DNA of 64,000 nucleotides from an uncultured Acidimicrobiaceae bacterium (GCA_947259095.1 CAMYLA010000008.1:1-64000); one strand, 5' to 3'. Counted from the stretch's first letter, positions 35,205 to 44,240 are shown. Program-made: numbers and translations. Notes: a model not told the origin generated them from the letters alone.

Positions 35205-36272
35205 ATGGTGCTCAGCGCTGGTTGGGCCAGGCGTTGCGTGGTGACTGCGGTGGCCTTGGCTGTGTTCGTGGCCGCCGGCTGCAGCGTCGAGAGCAGTGAG
35301 GCCGGCGTTTCCACCCCCATCACAGCTCCCGTCGCCACCGAGTCGGCCTCGACGGCCACCGCTCCTTCGACCACCGCCGAGGCTGCGACGACGAGCTCGA
35401 CCGCCCCGACATCGACCACCTCGTTGTCGACGACGGCCGGTGAGGAGCCCACCTCGACCTCGACCACGACCTCGACCTCGACCTCGACCTCGACGGCAAA
35501 CTCGCAGCCCAGTGAACAGACCTGCACCGTCCATGACGATCGGGAGCGGTGCTGGCTCCTGCAGGTGCCGTCAACTGCGGCCGGTCCGGCGCCCCTCGTG
35601 ATCGACTTCCACGGCTGGACCAGCAATGCCCGGTCCCAGCGTTCCTTCTCGGGTTTCGACGAGCTGGCCGAACGTGAGGGGTTTTTTGTCGTGTGGCCCG
35701 ACGGCTACCGGACTTCGTTCAATGCGGGCGGCTGCTGTCCTCCGGCGAACAACGCCAACGTCGACGATGTCGACTTCACCCGGCTGCTCGTGTCGACCGT
35801 CTCCGCAGACCACGAGATCGACCTCGACCGGGTCTACGTGACCGGGTTGTCGAACGGCTGCGCCATGGCGCAGCGGATCGCAGCCGACGCCAGCGACCTG
35901 GTTGCCGCTGTCGCCTGCATGTCGCTCTACCTGCTCGATGAGGTCGACTCCGGCTACACCGCAGTCCCGGTGATGGCTCTGCACGGCACGAACGATGCTG
36001 TCGTCGCCTACGAGCCATCGATCATATTCGACGGTGCGGAAAAGAACTTGTCGACCTGGGCTCGGTTGAACGGCTGCAGCGGTGAGCCGGCCGAGACGTG
36101 GCGATCCGGCGCCAGCGTCGCCATGACGTACCAGACCTGCGACGGTGGCTCCGAGGTGTCGCTCGTCACGATCGACGGCGGTCGTCATCTCCTCTACGGC
36201 GATGCGGGAACCGACATCGACACCACCCGGTTGGCCTGGGACTTCATGCGGCGGTTCACGAACAACACGTGA
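35205..36272 (+). CDS. PHB-depolymerase-type esterase lipoprotein (LpqC-like)
   Basis: The 355-residue lipoprotein has the lipobox VAAGC, a Thr/Ser-rich linker of about 80 residues, and an alpha/beta-hydrolase domain. The nucleophile Ser is in VTGLSNGCAMAQ (GxSxG), the acid probably in LHGTNDAVV and the base in DGGRHLLYG. FHGWTSNARS forms the oxyanion region. The family hydrolyses polyhydroxybutyrate oligomers or feruloyl-type esters outside the cell. The linker DNA holds a hexamer repeat (35451-35494). The ATG at 35205 follows a GGGGTAAG stretch. Confidence 0.87.
   Translation: MVLSAGWARRCVVTAVALAVFVAAGCSVESSEAGVSTPITAPVATESASTATAPSTTAEAATTSSTAPTSTTSLSTTAGEEPTSTSTTTSTSTSTSTANSQPSEQTCTVHDDRERCWLLQVPSTAAGPAPLVIDFHGWTSNARSQRSFSGFDELAEREGFFVVWPDGYRTSFNAGGCCPPANNANVDDVDFTRLLVSTVSADHEIDLDRVYVTGLSNGCAMAQRIAADASDLVAAVACMSLYLLDEVDSGYTAVPVMALHGTNDAVVAYEPSIIFDGAEKNLSTWARLNGCSGEPAETWRSGASVAMTYQTCDGGSEVSLVTIDGGRHLLYGDAGTDIDTTRLAWDFMRRFTNNT
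35451..35494 (+). repeat. ACCTCG hexamer repeat in esterase linker
   Basis: About seven near-perfect copies of the ACCTCG unit encode a Thr-Ser-Thr-Ser tract in the linker of the esterase lipoprotein. Slippage here would change linker length by two residues at a time without a frameshift. Confidence 0.85.
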
Positions 36273-36543
36273 ACCGAGCGAGGGTTCCCGGATGGTGAGG
36301 CTGGCGCCTCAGGTTCCGCATCCGCACATTCGTGATCGAAGACTCGGACGGAAGGGATACGGCGAGCGTCCTGTTCGAGAGGGGCTGCTTGTGACAGTGC
36401 GGCGGTGGCCAGGTCCGCCCGGCTCGCCATCGATACACTGAATCGACCATGAGGACGGCGCCCGAAACCGGAGTCCGATTCGATCCACCAGTACCGTCGG
36501 CGACCGTGCGAACCGATCCGGCTGTCTCCACGCGACCGGCGCC

Positions 36544-37089
36544 GTGAGTTCCGACTACGACCCGGCTGCGCTGGCCGGCACCGGCCGCCACCTCTCGAAG
36601 CAGGAACTGAGGACCTGGACCCGTCTCCTGGACGCCGGGAGGTTGCTCGAGGAGATCTTGGCCGGACACGTCAGCCACCATCACGGCATGTCTCACAGCG
36701 ACTACGAAGTGTTGGTTCGCCTCGACGGGGCCGGCGGAGAGATGCGCATGACGACGTTGGCCGAGCAGGTGGTCTCGTCGGCCCAGAAGCTCACCCACAC
36801 GGCCAACCGCCTCGAGAAGCGCGGCTGGATCGAGCGTGTGGCCGTCGAGGACGACGGGCGAGGCCTGATGGCCACGCTGCTCCCCCCTGGCCGGTCCGCC
36901 CTCGAGGCGGCGTCGGGCGAGCACGCCGAGCTAATCAAGAGATTCCTTCTCGATCTCCTCACCGCCGACGAGCAGCGGTCCATCGCCGACGCGTTGGACC
37001 GGGTGGCAGACCACATGCGCCTCCATCGTCGCCGGGAGCCGTGCCCGCGCTGTGATCGCGCGGTGCCCGAAGCCCCCGAGCCCGACTGA
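36544..37089 (+). CDS. MarR-family transcriptional regulator
   Basis: The 181-residue protein has the winged-helix MarR domain: MSHSDYEVLVRLDGAGGEMRMTTLAEQVVSSAQKLTHTANRLEKRGWIERV, with the wing VEDDGRGLMATLL. The C-terminal tail CPRCDRAVPEAPE has two Cys residues four apart (CPRC), which could sense oxidants or bind a metal. The start is GTG. No target gene is certain; the region on the left (36273-36543) has no gene and may include its promoter. Confidence 0.88.
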   Translation: MSSDYDPAALAGTGRHLSKQELRTWTRLLDAGRLLEEILAGHVSHHHGMSHSDYEVLVRLDGAGGEMRMTTLAEQVVSSAQKLTHTANRLEKRGWIERVAVEDDGRGLMATLLPPGRSALEAASGEHAELIKRFLLDLLTADEQRSIADALDRVADHMRLHRRREPCPRCDRAVPEAPEPD

Positions 37090-37103
37090 GCCGATCGCTC
37101 AAT

Positions 37104-37270
37104 TCACCAAAGATGTCTTCTTCCGGCGATATCGGAGCGGTTTGCCGGTACGGCTCCCGGTTTCAGCCAGCTCGGCGTAGAGGTGGTCGATCTCCAAGGG
37201 CGTCAGTGCTTCAAGCTTGCGGCGGCCCGGCCGGAACTGATCCGCACGACAGCGACTTCGGTCGCTCGAC
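37104..37270 (-). pseudogene. Integrase fragment
   Basis: The reverse strand reads GRRKLEALTPLEIDHLYAELAETGSRTGKPL and then a stop at 37104. This matches residues of the truncated integrase at 43617-44222 (GRRKLEALTPLEIEQFYVQLSETGSRSGKPL), with roughly 75% DNA identity. Only the end of the SAM-like core-binding domain remains. It marks the left end of a decayed integrative element. Confidence 0.85.
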
Positions 37271-37370
37271 CTGGCCGTCGTGTGTGCCTTGATCTGGTCT
37301 TTCGGTCCGGGCAGTTCCGGCCAGTCCGAGCCGGCCAGTAGACAGACGGGAATTGCTGGGCCACATTGTG

Positions 37371-37784
37371 AGGATGACCCTTGGGCCGAAGATGACTCGA
37401 TTGACGGTCCGCGAGATCATGACGTCGCCGGTCACGACGCTCCCAATGCACGCAACCGTCAAAGACGCCCGAGCAACCATGCTCAACAACAGAGGGTCCG
37501 CGCTCCCGATCGTAAATTCCGAGGAGCACCTCGTGGGGATCGTGACCAAATCTGATCTGGTTGCTTCAGTGACGGACAACGTGCCCATCGCAGTACTGAT
37601 GACGAACAAGGTACTGACCTGCAGCGCTGACACATCGGTGTGGGCTGCAGCACGGCAAATGCGGACCGCGAATGTACATCATCTCGTTGTGGTCGCCGAT
37701 GTGATGACCGTCGGGATCGTAGGCGTTTTCGATCTACTCAAGCTTTTCGACGAACTCGAACCTCGGAACTCAACCGAAGACTGA
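37371..37784 (+). CDS. Tandem CBS-domain protein
   Basis: The 137-residue protein consists of two CBS motifs: LTVREIMTSPVTTLPMHATVKDA with ALPIVNSEEHLVGIVTKSDLV, and VLMTNKVLTCSADTSVWAAARQM with HHLVVVADVMTVGIVGVFDLL. Stand-alone CBS pairs bind adenine nucleotides and regulate partners. The start may be the ATG at 37371 or that at 37392. Base composition is lower in GC than neighbours outside the island. A membrane protein gene follows 31 bp later. Confidence 0.85.
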   Translation, partial: RMTLGPKMTRLTVREIMTSPVTTLPMHATVKDARATMLNNRGSALPIVNSEEHLVGIVTKSDLVASVTDNVPIAVLMTNKVLTCSADTSVWAAARQMRTANVHHLVVVADVMTVGIVGVFDLLKLFDELEPRNSTED

Positions 37785-37815
37785 CGTCTACGACCTTCGC
37801 GTCATCCTCGGCGCC

Positions 37816-39009
37816 GTGGCCGTGCTTGGGGTGTTGACCGTGGCAGGGCTTCTTGTCCTGTGGCCCGATGGCATGGGCCGGTCGGCCGCTATCGACGAGG
37901 CGGAGCAGTTCGGCCTGGTGACCGAGCAGTTCGACGCCACGGTTGAGTCGGTGATCGAGGCCGAATGCAGCTACTCAGACCCAGCGGACCCGCAGGACTG
38001 CATCAGCTTCTCATTTGTCGTTCACGAAGGCCCCGAGGCCGGCGCGCTGGTCGTGCTTCCCGAATACAACCTGTCCGCCCTCTCGCCGGCTCCGCCGCTG
38101 TCGGTGGGAGACGCAGTCGTCTTGGGCTACGAGCCGAGCACGGCGTTCTATTTCTACGCCGATCGCGACCGGGGAAATACCCTCGTGTGGCTCACTGCTT
38201 TCTTCGTGGTGGTGGTGGTGGCCCTCGGCCGATGGCGGGGTCTGTCAGCTTTGGTCGCAATGGCTCTCACGGTGGTCGTGCTCGTGTGGTTCGTCGCTCC
38301 TTCGGTGCTGGACGGCAACGACCCGGTGTGGGTTGCGGTTGTCGCTGCGTCGACCATCGCCTTCGTCGGTCTCTATGTGACGCACGGGTTCAGCCCGACA
38401 ACCACCGTGGCGCTGGCCGGCACGTTGGCGTCGCTGCTGCTCACCCTGGCGATCTCTGCGGTGTTCTTCGATATCGCCAACTTCAGCGGACTTGCGACCG
38501 AAGAGGGCCTGACCCTGCCACTGGTAGCCGACATCAACCTGTCCTCGTTGCTGTTGGGTGGCGCTGTGATCGGCACGTTGGGCGCTCTCGATGACGTGAC
38601 CGTCACCCAGGTGGCAACCGTGGCCGAACTCAACCACCGCAATTCGAGGCTTACCGTGGCCGAGCTGATCACCTCGGGAATCCGAGTCGGCCGCGAACAC
38701 ATCGCCTCGACCGTGAACACCCTGCTGCTGGCCTACGCCGGAGCGAGCATGCCACTGCTCCTGGTGTTCGCCGCCTCCGACCAGCCCCTCGGCGTCGTCG
38801 CCAACTCCGAGATCGTGGCTGTCGAAATCGTCCGTACCCTCTGCGGCTCAATCGGCCTCGTGGCTGCGGTCCCGATCACAACCATCATGGCCGCAGTCCT
38901 CGTCGGGACCACCACCGATGACAACAACCCCGACACCACCTCGGCGGACGACGCCCCGCACGATTCGTCGCTCAGCTGGGAAGACTTCGGCCCTATCGAC
39001 GATCTCTAG
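37816..39009 (+). CDS. YibE/F-family membrane protein
   Basis: The 397-residue protein has a signal-like first helix, an outer domain of about 120 residues (EAECSYSDPADPQDCISFSFVVHEG), then seven or eight helices with the YibE/F core: HGFSPTTTVALAGTLASLLLT, LVADINLSSLLLGGAVIGTLGALDDVTVTQVATVAEL. The family is widespread in actinobacteria and Firmicutes, with no firm function. The start is GTG. It is in the island and may share a transcript with the CBS gene. Confidence 0.87.
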   Translation: MAVLGVLTVAGLLVLWPDGMGRSAAIDEAEQFGLVTEQFDATVESVIEAECSYSDPADPQDCISFSFVVHEGPEAGALVVLPEYNLSALSPAPPLSVGDAVVLGYEPSTAFYFYADRDRGNTLVWLTAFFVVVVVALGRWRGLSALVAMALTVVVLVWFVAPSVLDGNDPVWVAVVAASTIAFVGLYVTHGFSPTTTVALAGTLASLLLTLAISAVFFDIANFSGLATEEGLTLPLVADINLSSLLLGGAVIGTLGALDDVTVTQVATVAELNHRNSRLTVAELITSGIRVGREHIASTVNTLLLAYAGASMPLLLVFAASDQPLGVVANSEIVAVEIVRTLCGSIGLVAAVPITTIMAAVLVGTTTDDNNPDTTSADDAPHDSSLSWEDFGPIDDL

Positions 39010-39010
39010 C

Positions 39011-39259
39011 GTGTCCGAGAAACGGTTTCGAGCTTCGACCGCACGATTCTTCGAACCGTCGCCCAGCCCGCCGCCAATGCAGCCATGGCGCCAGCTGCTC
39101 TACGCGGCCAATCACGCCCTGCAACTGGGTCTTCTGGTGTTGGTGGTCACCAGGATCGCAACACTGGTACCGAAAGCCGACGGAGTGACAGGGTTGTTCT
39201 TGTTCGACATCAACTATTGGGGGGCAGCTGACCGCGGTGGGGCACGTTTGTCGAGATAG
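39011..39259 (+). CDS. Possible small membrane protein
   Basis: A GTG directly after the YibE/F stop opens 82 residues with one hydrophobic stretch (LYAANHALQLGLLVLVVTRIATLV). The end overlaps the convergent MBL gene by 46 bp. There is no good ribosome site beyond coupling to the previous stop. It may be chance or a truncated gene. Confidence 0.28.
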   Translation: MSEKRFRASTARFFEPSPSPPPMQPWRQLLYAANHALQLGLLVLVVTRIATLVPKADGVTGLFLFDINYWGAADRGGARLSR

Positions 39260-40008
39260 CTCCGGGCGATGTGTCGGAGTCTGGTTCGATCGAAGCTCGG
39301 ATCGTGGCCGCCGTGTACGACCTCGACGGGGAGTTCCAAGAGCCGTTGCATCGTGACGCAGTAGTCGGCGATGTTCGAACCCGGGAGTTCGTCGAGCAGT
39401 GGGCCGTCGTAGATCGCATCGCCCGAGAACAGGGTCCCGGTCGTGCGTTGCCACAACCCGATCGAGCCGGGTGAGTGGCCAGGAAGGTGGAGTACCTCGA
39501 AACAGCGATCACCGAGATCGATTGCGTCGCCTTCCACGACCTCCCGACTCACCTTTGCCGGGCGTTGTCGAAAACTCTCCAGCGTGACGCCGGCCGGGAG
39601 CGCAGTAACGAAGTACGGGGCGTCCACGGCATAGCCCGCCCTGGTGAGCTCGTCGATCCCCTCCTGACCCCACGCCTCCAGCAGATCCAGCGTTTGCAGT
39701 TTGGGTCGCTCGAGATCCGCGGCTTCTGCTGGATGGGCAAGCACCTCGTCAAACTCATGGTGGCCTCCGACGTGATCGCCGTGACCATGGGTCGCGACCG
39801 CCGCCACTGGCTTGTCGAGTAGATCTTCCATAGCATCGACGAGGCTCACGACGCCCAGGCCGGTGTCCACAACGAGGTCTCGATCACGACCCCGCACATG
39901 CCAGATGTTGCACCGCATCAGCTCGATGACGTGGGGTTCCCACAGCAACGTGATGTCGGTTGAGACCTTGCGCCGCTCAAACCATCGGCCCGCAATGGCA
40001 ACGCCCAT
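39214..40008 (-). CDS. MBL-fold metallo-hydrolase
   Basis: The 264-residue protein has the metallo-beta-lactamase metal motif THGHGDHVGG, the third and fourth ligands in HLPGHSPGS and FSGDAIYDG, and the late HGGHDPS. It resembles glyoxalase-II-like and lactonase-like hydrolases. The N-terminal part (LLWEPHVIELMRCNIWHVRGRDRDLVVDTG) is normal for the fold. The substrate is unknown. It is encoded in the island on the strand opposite its neighbours. Confidence 0.9.
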   Translation of the reverse strand: MGVAIAGRWFERRKVSTDITLLWEPHVIELMRCNIWHVRGRDRDLVVDTGLGVVSLVDAMEDLLDKPVAAVATHGHGDHVGGHHEFDEVLAHPAEAADLERPKLQTLDLLEAWGQEGIDELTRAGYAVDAPYFVTALPAGVTLESFRQRPAKVSREVVEGDAIDLGDRCFEVLHLPGHSPGSIGLWQRTTGTLFSGDAIYDGPLLDELPGSNIADYCVTMQRLLELPVEVVHGGHDPSFDRTRLRHIARSYLDKRAPPRSAAPQ

Positions 40009-40359
40009 CGTGCAGCGTAGCGTTCACAGCTCGGTAATGCCGCCCGAGAATCACGATCCGTCGCACTCGGCATGCGGATTGTTGTGCTTCAGGTGCTCGG
40101 AAACGCGACCACGCACGGCGCGATGCAGTGTTGCGGTCGTCTGACGCCTGAGCCGAGCATTATTGAGCTGTTGGATCGAATGGACGGCTCCCGCCGTCCT
40201 GAGCGCTGGGATCGCGGACACGATCCCAGACGCCCGTCGCCCGATCCTCGTCGCAACCTCTCGGTGGCCGTGTTGCTTGCCAGGCGCCGCCCTTTACTCT
40301 AGAGTACCAAAATCCTTTAGTAAATAGGCCGATCGATGGCCTGGGAGTGGAGCGATCTC
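40009..40359. other. Spacer with imperfect repeat and AT-rich promoter region
   Basis: No gene is visible in this 351-bp spacer. It holds copy A of an imperfect repeat (40053-40147) shared with 42766-42889. Near its right end is an unusually AT-rich stretch with the palindrome ACTCTAGAGT (40296-40305) just upstream of the cupredoxin-like gene, a likely promoter or operator. Confidence 0.5.
40053..40147. repeat. Imperfect dispersed repeat, copy A
   Basis: The stretch from CGATCCGT to GACGCC resembles 42766-42889, with shared blocks GTTGTGCT, GCTCGG, CGCGACCACG and GCAGTGTTG in the same order. Identity is roughly 75% over the first 60 bp. It may be a remnant of a mobile element. Confidence 0.5.
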
Positions 40360-40908
40360 ATGAAACCGATCTTTTCTTGGCGCGTTTTGGTGGTCCTGAC
40401 CGCCGGCCTGAGCTTCATGTTGGCAGCGTGCGGAAGCGACGACGAAGAGGGCGCCGAGGAGACGACGACCACCGAGGCAGCCGAGACGACAACCACCGAG
40501 GCAGCCGAAGAGACGACGACCACCGAGGCAGCCGAGGACGCCGGTTCTGGTATCGGTGTGACGCTCACCGACGAGTTCGAGATCCTTCTGGCCAACGATC
40601 CTGCTGCAGGTGCGGTCACCTTCAAGGTCTCGAACGAGGGGCCCGACTTCCCCCACGCGCTCACCATCGTGCGGGCGACCAGCATCGATGACCTTCCACG
40701 CAAGGAAGCGAACGGCGCGGTCGATACCGACGCCATGGACGCGGCCGACATCGTCGGTTCGACGAACGTTCCCATTGCCAGCGGCGCCGCTGAAGACCTC
40801 ACGGTTGATCTCGAGGCCGGAGACTATGTGTTTTTCTGCCCGGTCCAGGACGAGACCAGGTCACACGTTGGAGCCGGTCAGATCATCAGCGTGAGCGTCG
40901 GTGGCTGA
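40360..40908 (+). CDS. Cupredoxin-like lipoprotein
   Basis: The 182-residue lipoprotein has the lipobox FMLAAC, an acidic linker with three TTTTEAA repeats, and a C-terminal cupredoxin-like domain. Possible copper ligands are the His in DFPHALTIV, the Cys in YVFFCPV and the His in RSHVGAGQ; the usual Met is replaced by Gln, as in stellacyanin-type sites. It would carry electrons or copper on the outer face of the membrane. I chose the ATG at 40360, which has a GGAG site; 40336 is the alternative. Confidence 0.75.
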   Translation: MKPIFSWRVLVVLTAGLSFMLAACGSDDEEGAEETTTTEAAETTTTEAAEETTTTEAAEDAGSGIGVTLTDEFEILLANDPAAGAVTFKVSNEGPDFPHALTIVRATSIDDLPRKEANGAVDTDAMDAADIVGSTNVPIASGAAEDLTVDLEAGDYVFFCPVQDETRSHVGAGQIISVSVGG

Positions 40909-41069
40909 TAGCCACCGTTTCACGCCGAGGCTTGCTCAGTAGCAGGCCGAGCCCTGTGCCGGCGACCACCCCTCCCTCGCCGGCTCATGCTGGGGTCGTC
41001 TGCGCAGCTGTGTTTGCGGTTCTCGAGATCGTCCAACTGCCCGCCAGTCGATAGGTCCACTGATCGCCA

Positions 41070-41564
41070 ATGCTGGAATCCATCGGAGAGCTCCCGAGCC
41101 ACCCACTATTTGTCCACGCACCCGTGGTGTGCACGCCGTTGTTGGCGATCTTCGCCCTGGTGCTCGTTGCCCGGCCCTCGTGGCGCCGGCAAGTGGGGTT
41201 GGCTCTCCCCGTCCTGTCGGCCGGGCTCGCGGCGGCAACGGTCCTCGCCAAGGAATCGGGGGAAGAGCTCAAGGGTCTGCTCGGAGATTTTGCTCCCAAT
41301 ACCGACAAGCACGAGAGTCTGGCCAACACGGCGCTGGTCTTGATCCTGCTCCTGCTGGTCACGAGTGCGGCCATGGTCGCCGCCGACCGATGGACCCAGG
41401 CCGACGATGCCGCCTGGCTCTCCCGGGCCGCAGCTGCCCTCCTCGGCCTGTCGGTTGTGTTCGCCAGCCTGGCCACCATCTGGACGCTTCGGGCCGGCCA
41501 TGAAGGGGCCCGACTGGTCTGGAAGGGAACGGTCCAAAGCATGATCGCTTTGCCCTTGACGTGA
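41070..41564 (+). CDS. DUF2231 membrane protein
   Basis: The 164-residue protein has four hydrophobic helices. It opens with LPSHPLFVHAPVVCTPLLAIF and ends with RAGHEGARLVW, both landmarks of DUF2231, a family often found near cytochromes and copper proteins that may bind heme through its His residues. It lies between a cupredoxin-like and a thioredoxin-like lipoprotein gene, which suggests a redox role on the membrane. Function is otherwise unknown. Confidence 0.8.
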   Translation: MLESIGELPSHPLFVHAPVVCTPLLAIFALVLVARPSWRRQVGLALPVLSAGLAAATVLAKESGEELKGLLGDFAPNTDKHESLANTALVLILLLLVTSAAMVAADRWTQADDAAWLSRAAAALLGLSVVFASLATIWTLRAGHEGARLVWKGTVQSMIALPLT

Positions 41565-41700
41565 ACGCCGATCGTCGATTCCACGGCCGAGGCCTCATAG
41601 CCCGAAGGCAGCTTTCGACAAACGCCCAATGCCCGACCCGCAGTGCGTCATTGGGGCACTGGCGGATCACCTGACCAATCGCACCCGGAGTAGCTCCATC

Positions 41701-42585
41701 ATGAGGATTGCCGGCCCGCTTCTGCCCATCATCTTCACGGTCGGTCTCGTCGCCTCGGCCTGTGGTGCCGGCTCCGATGATCGATCGGCCGCAGGCCTAT
41801 CGGCCACCGACTTCGGCCAGGCCACGGGAGCTGTCGTCGCCAATACCGATGGCACGATCACCACCGCCGGGCGCCAACGGGTGATGACCGCCATCATCGG
41901 CCCGGACGGCAGCCCGTTCCTCGGTGGGCCCGACGTTCCGGTGGCGATTGCCTACCGGGCGGTCGACGGCGACAGCGCCGTCCAGGTCGAGGGGACCTGG
42001 CTCACAACCAATGCCACCGCCTTCGGGCTCTATGTCAGCTACGTCGATTTTCCCTCCGCCGGCCCCTGGGAGGTCATCGTCTCGGCCGGTGACGCCGAGG
42101 TCGCCCGCACCAACCTGACCGTGACCGACGAGTCGCCGGTTCCCAGAATTGGCGACCCGGCTCTGGCCACCCACAGCCCGACCGGCACCAGCCCAGCCGA
42201 GCTCGAAGCCATCAGCACCGACCTCGACCCCGACCCCGCCTTCTACGAGTTCTCGATCGCCGACGCCGTCGGCAACGGTCGGCCGACGATGATCGCCTTC
42301 GTGACCCCAGCGTTCTGCCGGACCGCCCTGTGCGGCCCCACTCTGGAGGCGGTCAAAGGCGCAGCGGCCGGGCACGCCGACCTCGACGTCGTCCACGTCG
42401 AGCCCTTCGACATCGAATTGGCGACCGCAGGCGAGCTCCGTCCCGTTCCGGCCATGGCGGAGTGGGGGCTTCAGACCGAGCCTTGGGTGTTCGTCGTCGA
42501 CGCCGACGGCGCGGTGCGGGCCAGCTTCGAGGGCATCATTGGCCAGGAGGAGTTGGAGTCCGCCCTCGACCGGCTCGACGATTAG
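41701..42585 (+). CDS. Thioredoxin-fold lipoprotein with CX5C motif
   Basis: The 294-residue lipoprotein has the lipobox LVASAC and two parts. The first (about 45-165) is a beta-rich domain (VPVAIAYRAVDGDSAVQVEG). The second is thioredoxin-like: RPTMIAFVTPAFCRTALCGPTLEAV has a Cys pair five residues apart, then PWVFVVDADGAVRASFEG and a final helix. Such proteins may act in copper delivery or thiol reduction outside the cell. I chose the ATG at 41701, as the frame before it gives no signal peptide. Confidence 0.75.
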   Translation: MRIAGPLLPIIFTVGLVASACGAGSDDRSAAGLSATDFGQATGAVVANTDGTITTAGRQRVMTAIIGPDGSPFLGGPDVPVAIAYRAVDGDSAVQVEGTWLTTNATAFGLYVSYVDFPSAGPWEVIVSAGDAEVARTNLTVTDESPVPRIGDPALATHSPTGTSPAELEAISTDLDPDPAFYEFSIADAVGNGRPTMIAFVTPAFCRTALCGPTLEAVKGAAAGHADLDVVHVEPFDIELATAGELRPVPAMAEWGLQTEPWVFVVDADGAVRASFEGIIGQEELESALDRLDD

Positions 42586-43048
42586 CCAATCGGTCGGGTT
42601 CATTCACGGTCGAAGTCTCGCTCGACTTCACCGGCAGCCGCAATGCTCTTCGACTGAAGTCGAACCCGCCCGGTATCCACCCGCTCGTGATCGACTCGCG
42701 CCTGTGGCCGGTGGGCGCCGCAGTCGTAGTCGGCCGGTTGGCCGCACGATAACGCTGCTCGAAACACGATTCGTTGCGCCCGAGTGCGGACTGTTGTGCT
42801 CCTGGCGCTCGGTACGCGACCACGGAGAGTGGGACAGCCGGTGATCCCGAGTACGGCAGTTGTGACGCAGTGTTGTGCTGATCGACGGCTGGTGCTGAAT
42901 GCCATGGGTTGGCCGCTCAACCGGTGGTGTAGTTCGGGAGTGCCGTCTTCCATTCGTCTTCACTGACGATGATCAGTGATTCGGCGACCGCTTGGATGGC
43001 ATCGAGGGGTGCGTGGCCCGAGACAGCGATGATGCGGCCCGGGGTGGC
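42586..43048. other. Gene-free 463-bp stretch in the island
   Basis: I see no convincing gene on either strand. It holds copy B of the imperfect repeat (42766-42889). Short open frames here lack ribosome sites and protein-like composition. It is probably decayed sequence of the integrative element. Confidence 0.5.
42766..42889. repeat. Imperfect dispersed repeat, copy B
   Basis: This stretch matches 40053-40147 in order and spacing of blocks (CGATTCGT, TGTTGTGCT, GCTCGG, CGCGACCACG, GCAGTGTTG) with an insertion of about 30 bp before the last block. Its nature is not known. Confidence 0.5.
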
Positions 43049-43624
43049 TTACCAGGCGATCCCGTTCCACTCGCCGTCGGCGTCGAGGCGTGTGATGGTC
43101 CAACCCTCAGCACCTTTGATTCGTGTGGCAGACAACTGCCCGCCGAGAGCTCCGGCGCCTAGTAGGGGACTGGGTGAGGTCGCTGTTTCCACCGTGATTG
43201 ACTGTCCGTCGGTCGTCAGTGTCGAAGCCACGTCGAGGTAGGTGCTGGTGTAGTTCGCGCCATCTTGGAACCTCGGCCGGACCGCTCGCCAGGTCGAGTG
43301 GCGTGGAGTCCGCACCGAGTTCGGGTCCTGGTGCGCCGACCCAGATCGTGGCCAGGTCGGTGAAGGCATCAGTACCCGAGGGCACACCGACAATGATGAT
43401 TTCGACTCAGACGAATTGTTTCGAAGAATCAACGCAGCCCCGACCATTGCGATGACTGCCGCTGCTACGACCAGGACAATCTGGCGGGCCCTACCCGGCT
43501 TGGGCGAAGTGATCGCCTCGATCAACATCGCGGGATCTTCGGACGGCGAAAGGTCGAGGCCGGATGAACGCTGCAGCCAGCCTCCGTACTCGGCGAGGTG
43601 TTCTTTGACATATTGGTCAGACAT
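43049..43624 (-). pseudogene. Frameshifted membrane-anchored hypothetical protein
   Basis: The frame opens at 43624 (MSDQYVKEHLAEYGGWLQRSSG), has one helix (IVLVVAAAVIAMVGAALIL), and then needs a shift near 43400 to read IIIVGVPSGTDAFTDLATIWVGAPG and a shift back near 43275 to read FQDGANYTSTYLDVAS and the end GEWNGIAW. Two compensating shifts suggest either real decay or two base errors. No family is recognised. The start overlaps the end of the truncated integrase. Confidence 0.65.
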
Positions 43625-44222
43625 GGGGCTCAACCTCCAGGGCTGTTTGGAGCTTGGCGAGTGCGAAGAACTGGACGAGTTGGTCGGAGTCCCATATCTG
43701 ATGCTCGACGGGGCCGACCACCGGGGGCTTGGCTGCAGCGGCAGCATTGCGGGGAACGAGGCCCAGGCGCTCGGCGTGGTTGAGGGCCTTGCGTAAGACG
43801 ACGTGGGTGTTGCGGATGGTCTTGGCCTTCAACGGTTTACCGCTTCGGCTGCCGGTCTCGGACAGCTGGACATAGAACTGCTCGATCTCCAGCGGGGTCA
43901 GTGCTTCGAGCTTGCGGCGCCCCAGCCCGGACTTGATCCGCTCGACGGCGACTCGGTAGCTGGACCATGTGGTTTCCTTCAGCCGATGCTTCTGACCGAT
44001 CAGCCAGTCGTCGAGAAACTGACCGAGGTTCGTGGAACTTCGGGTGACGACGGAGCCGGATCGTACGTTGGCCAAGACCTCGTCCAGCGCCGCCTCGGCT
44101 TCTCGCTTGGTTGGGTAGCCCTGTTTGTAGTGCTGGCGACGTTTCCCGGTGGCTGGGTCGGGCCCGAGGTCCACTCGGATGGCGTAGCCACCATGCCGGC
44201 GGGTAAGTGAGCCTCGGGCCAT
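43617..44222 (-). pseudogene. Truncated tyrosine-recombinase integrase
   Basis: This 201-codon frame encodes the arm-binding domain (GSLTRRHGGYAIRVDLGPDPATGKRRQ) and the SAM-like core-binding domain (LGQFLDDWLIGQKHRLKETTWSSYR) of a phage-type integrase. It ends after IWDSDQLVQFFALAKLQ, so the catalytic domain with the R-H-R-Y residues is absent. It starts about 95 bp from the 3' end of tRNA-Leu, the usual place for an integrase of a tRNA-targeted element. It is inactive; a fragment of a related integrase is at 37104. Confidence 0.85.
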
Positions 44223-44240
44223 GAGCCAATTCTGGTGTCT

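Noticed and set aside
35451-35494. CRISPR-like array
   Set aside because: The repeat unit is six bases with no spacers and is coding. I saw no CRISPR array or cas genes anywhere in the window.
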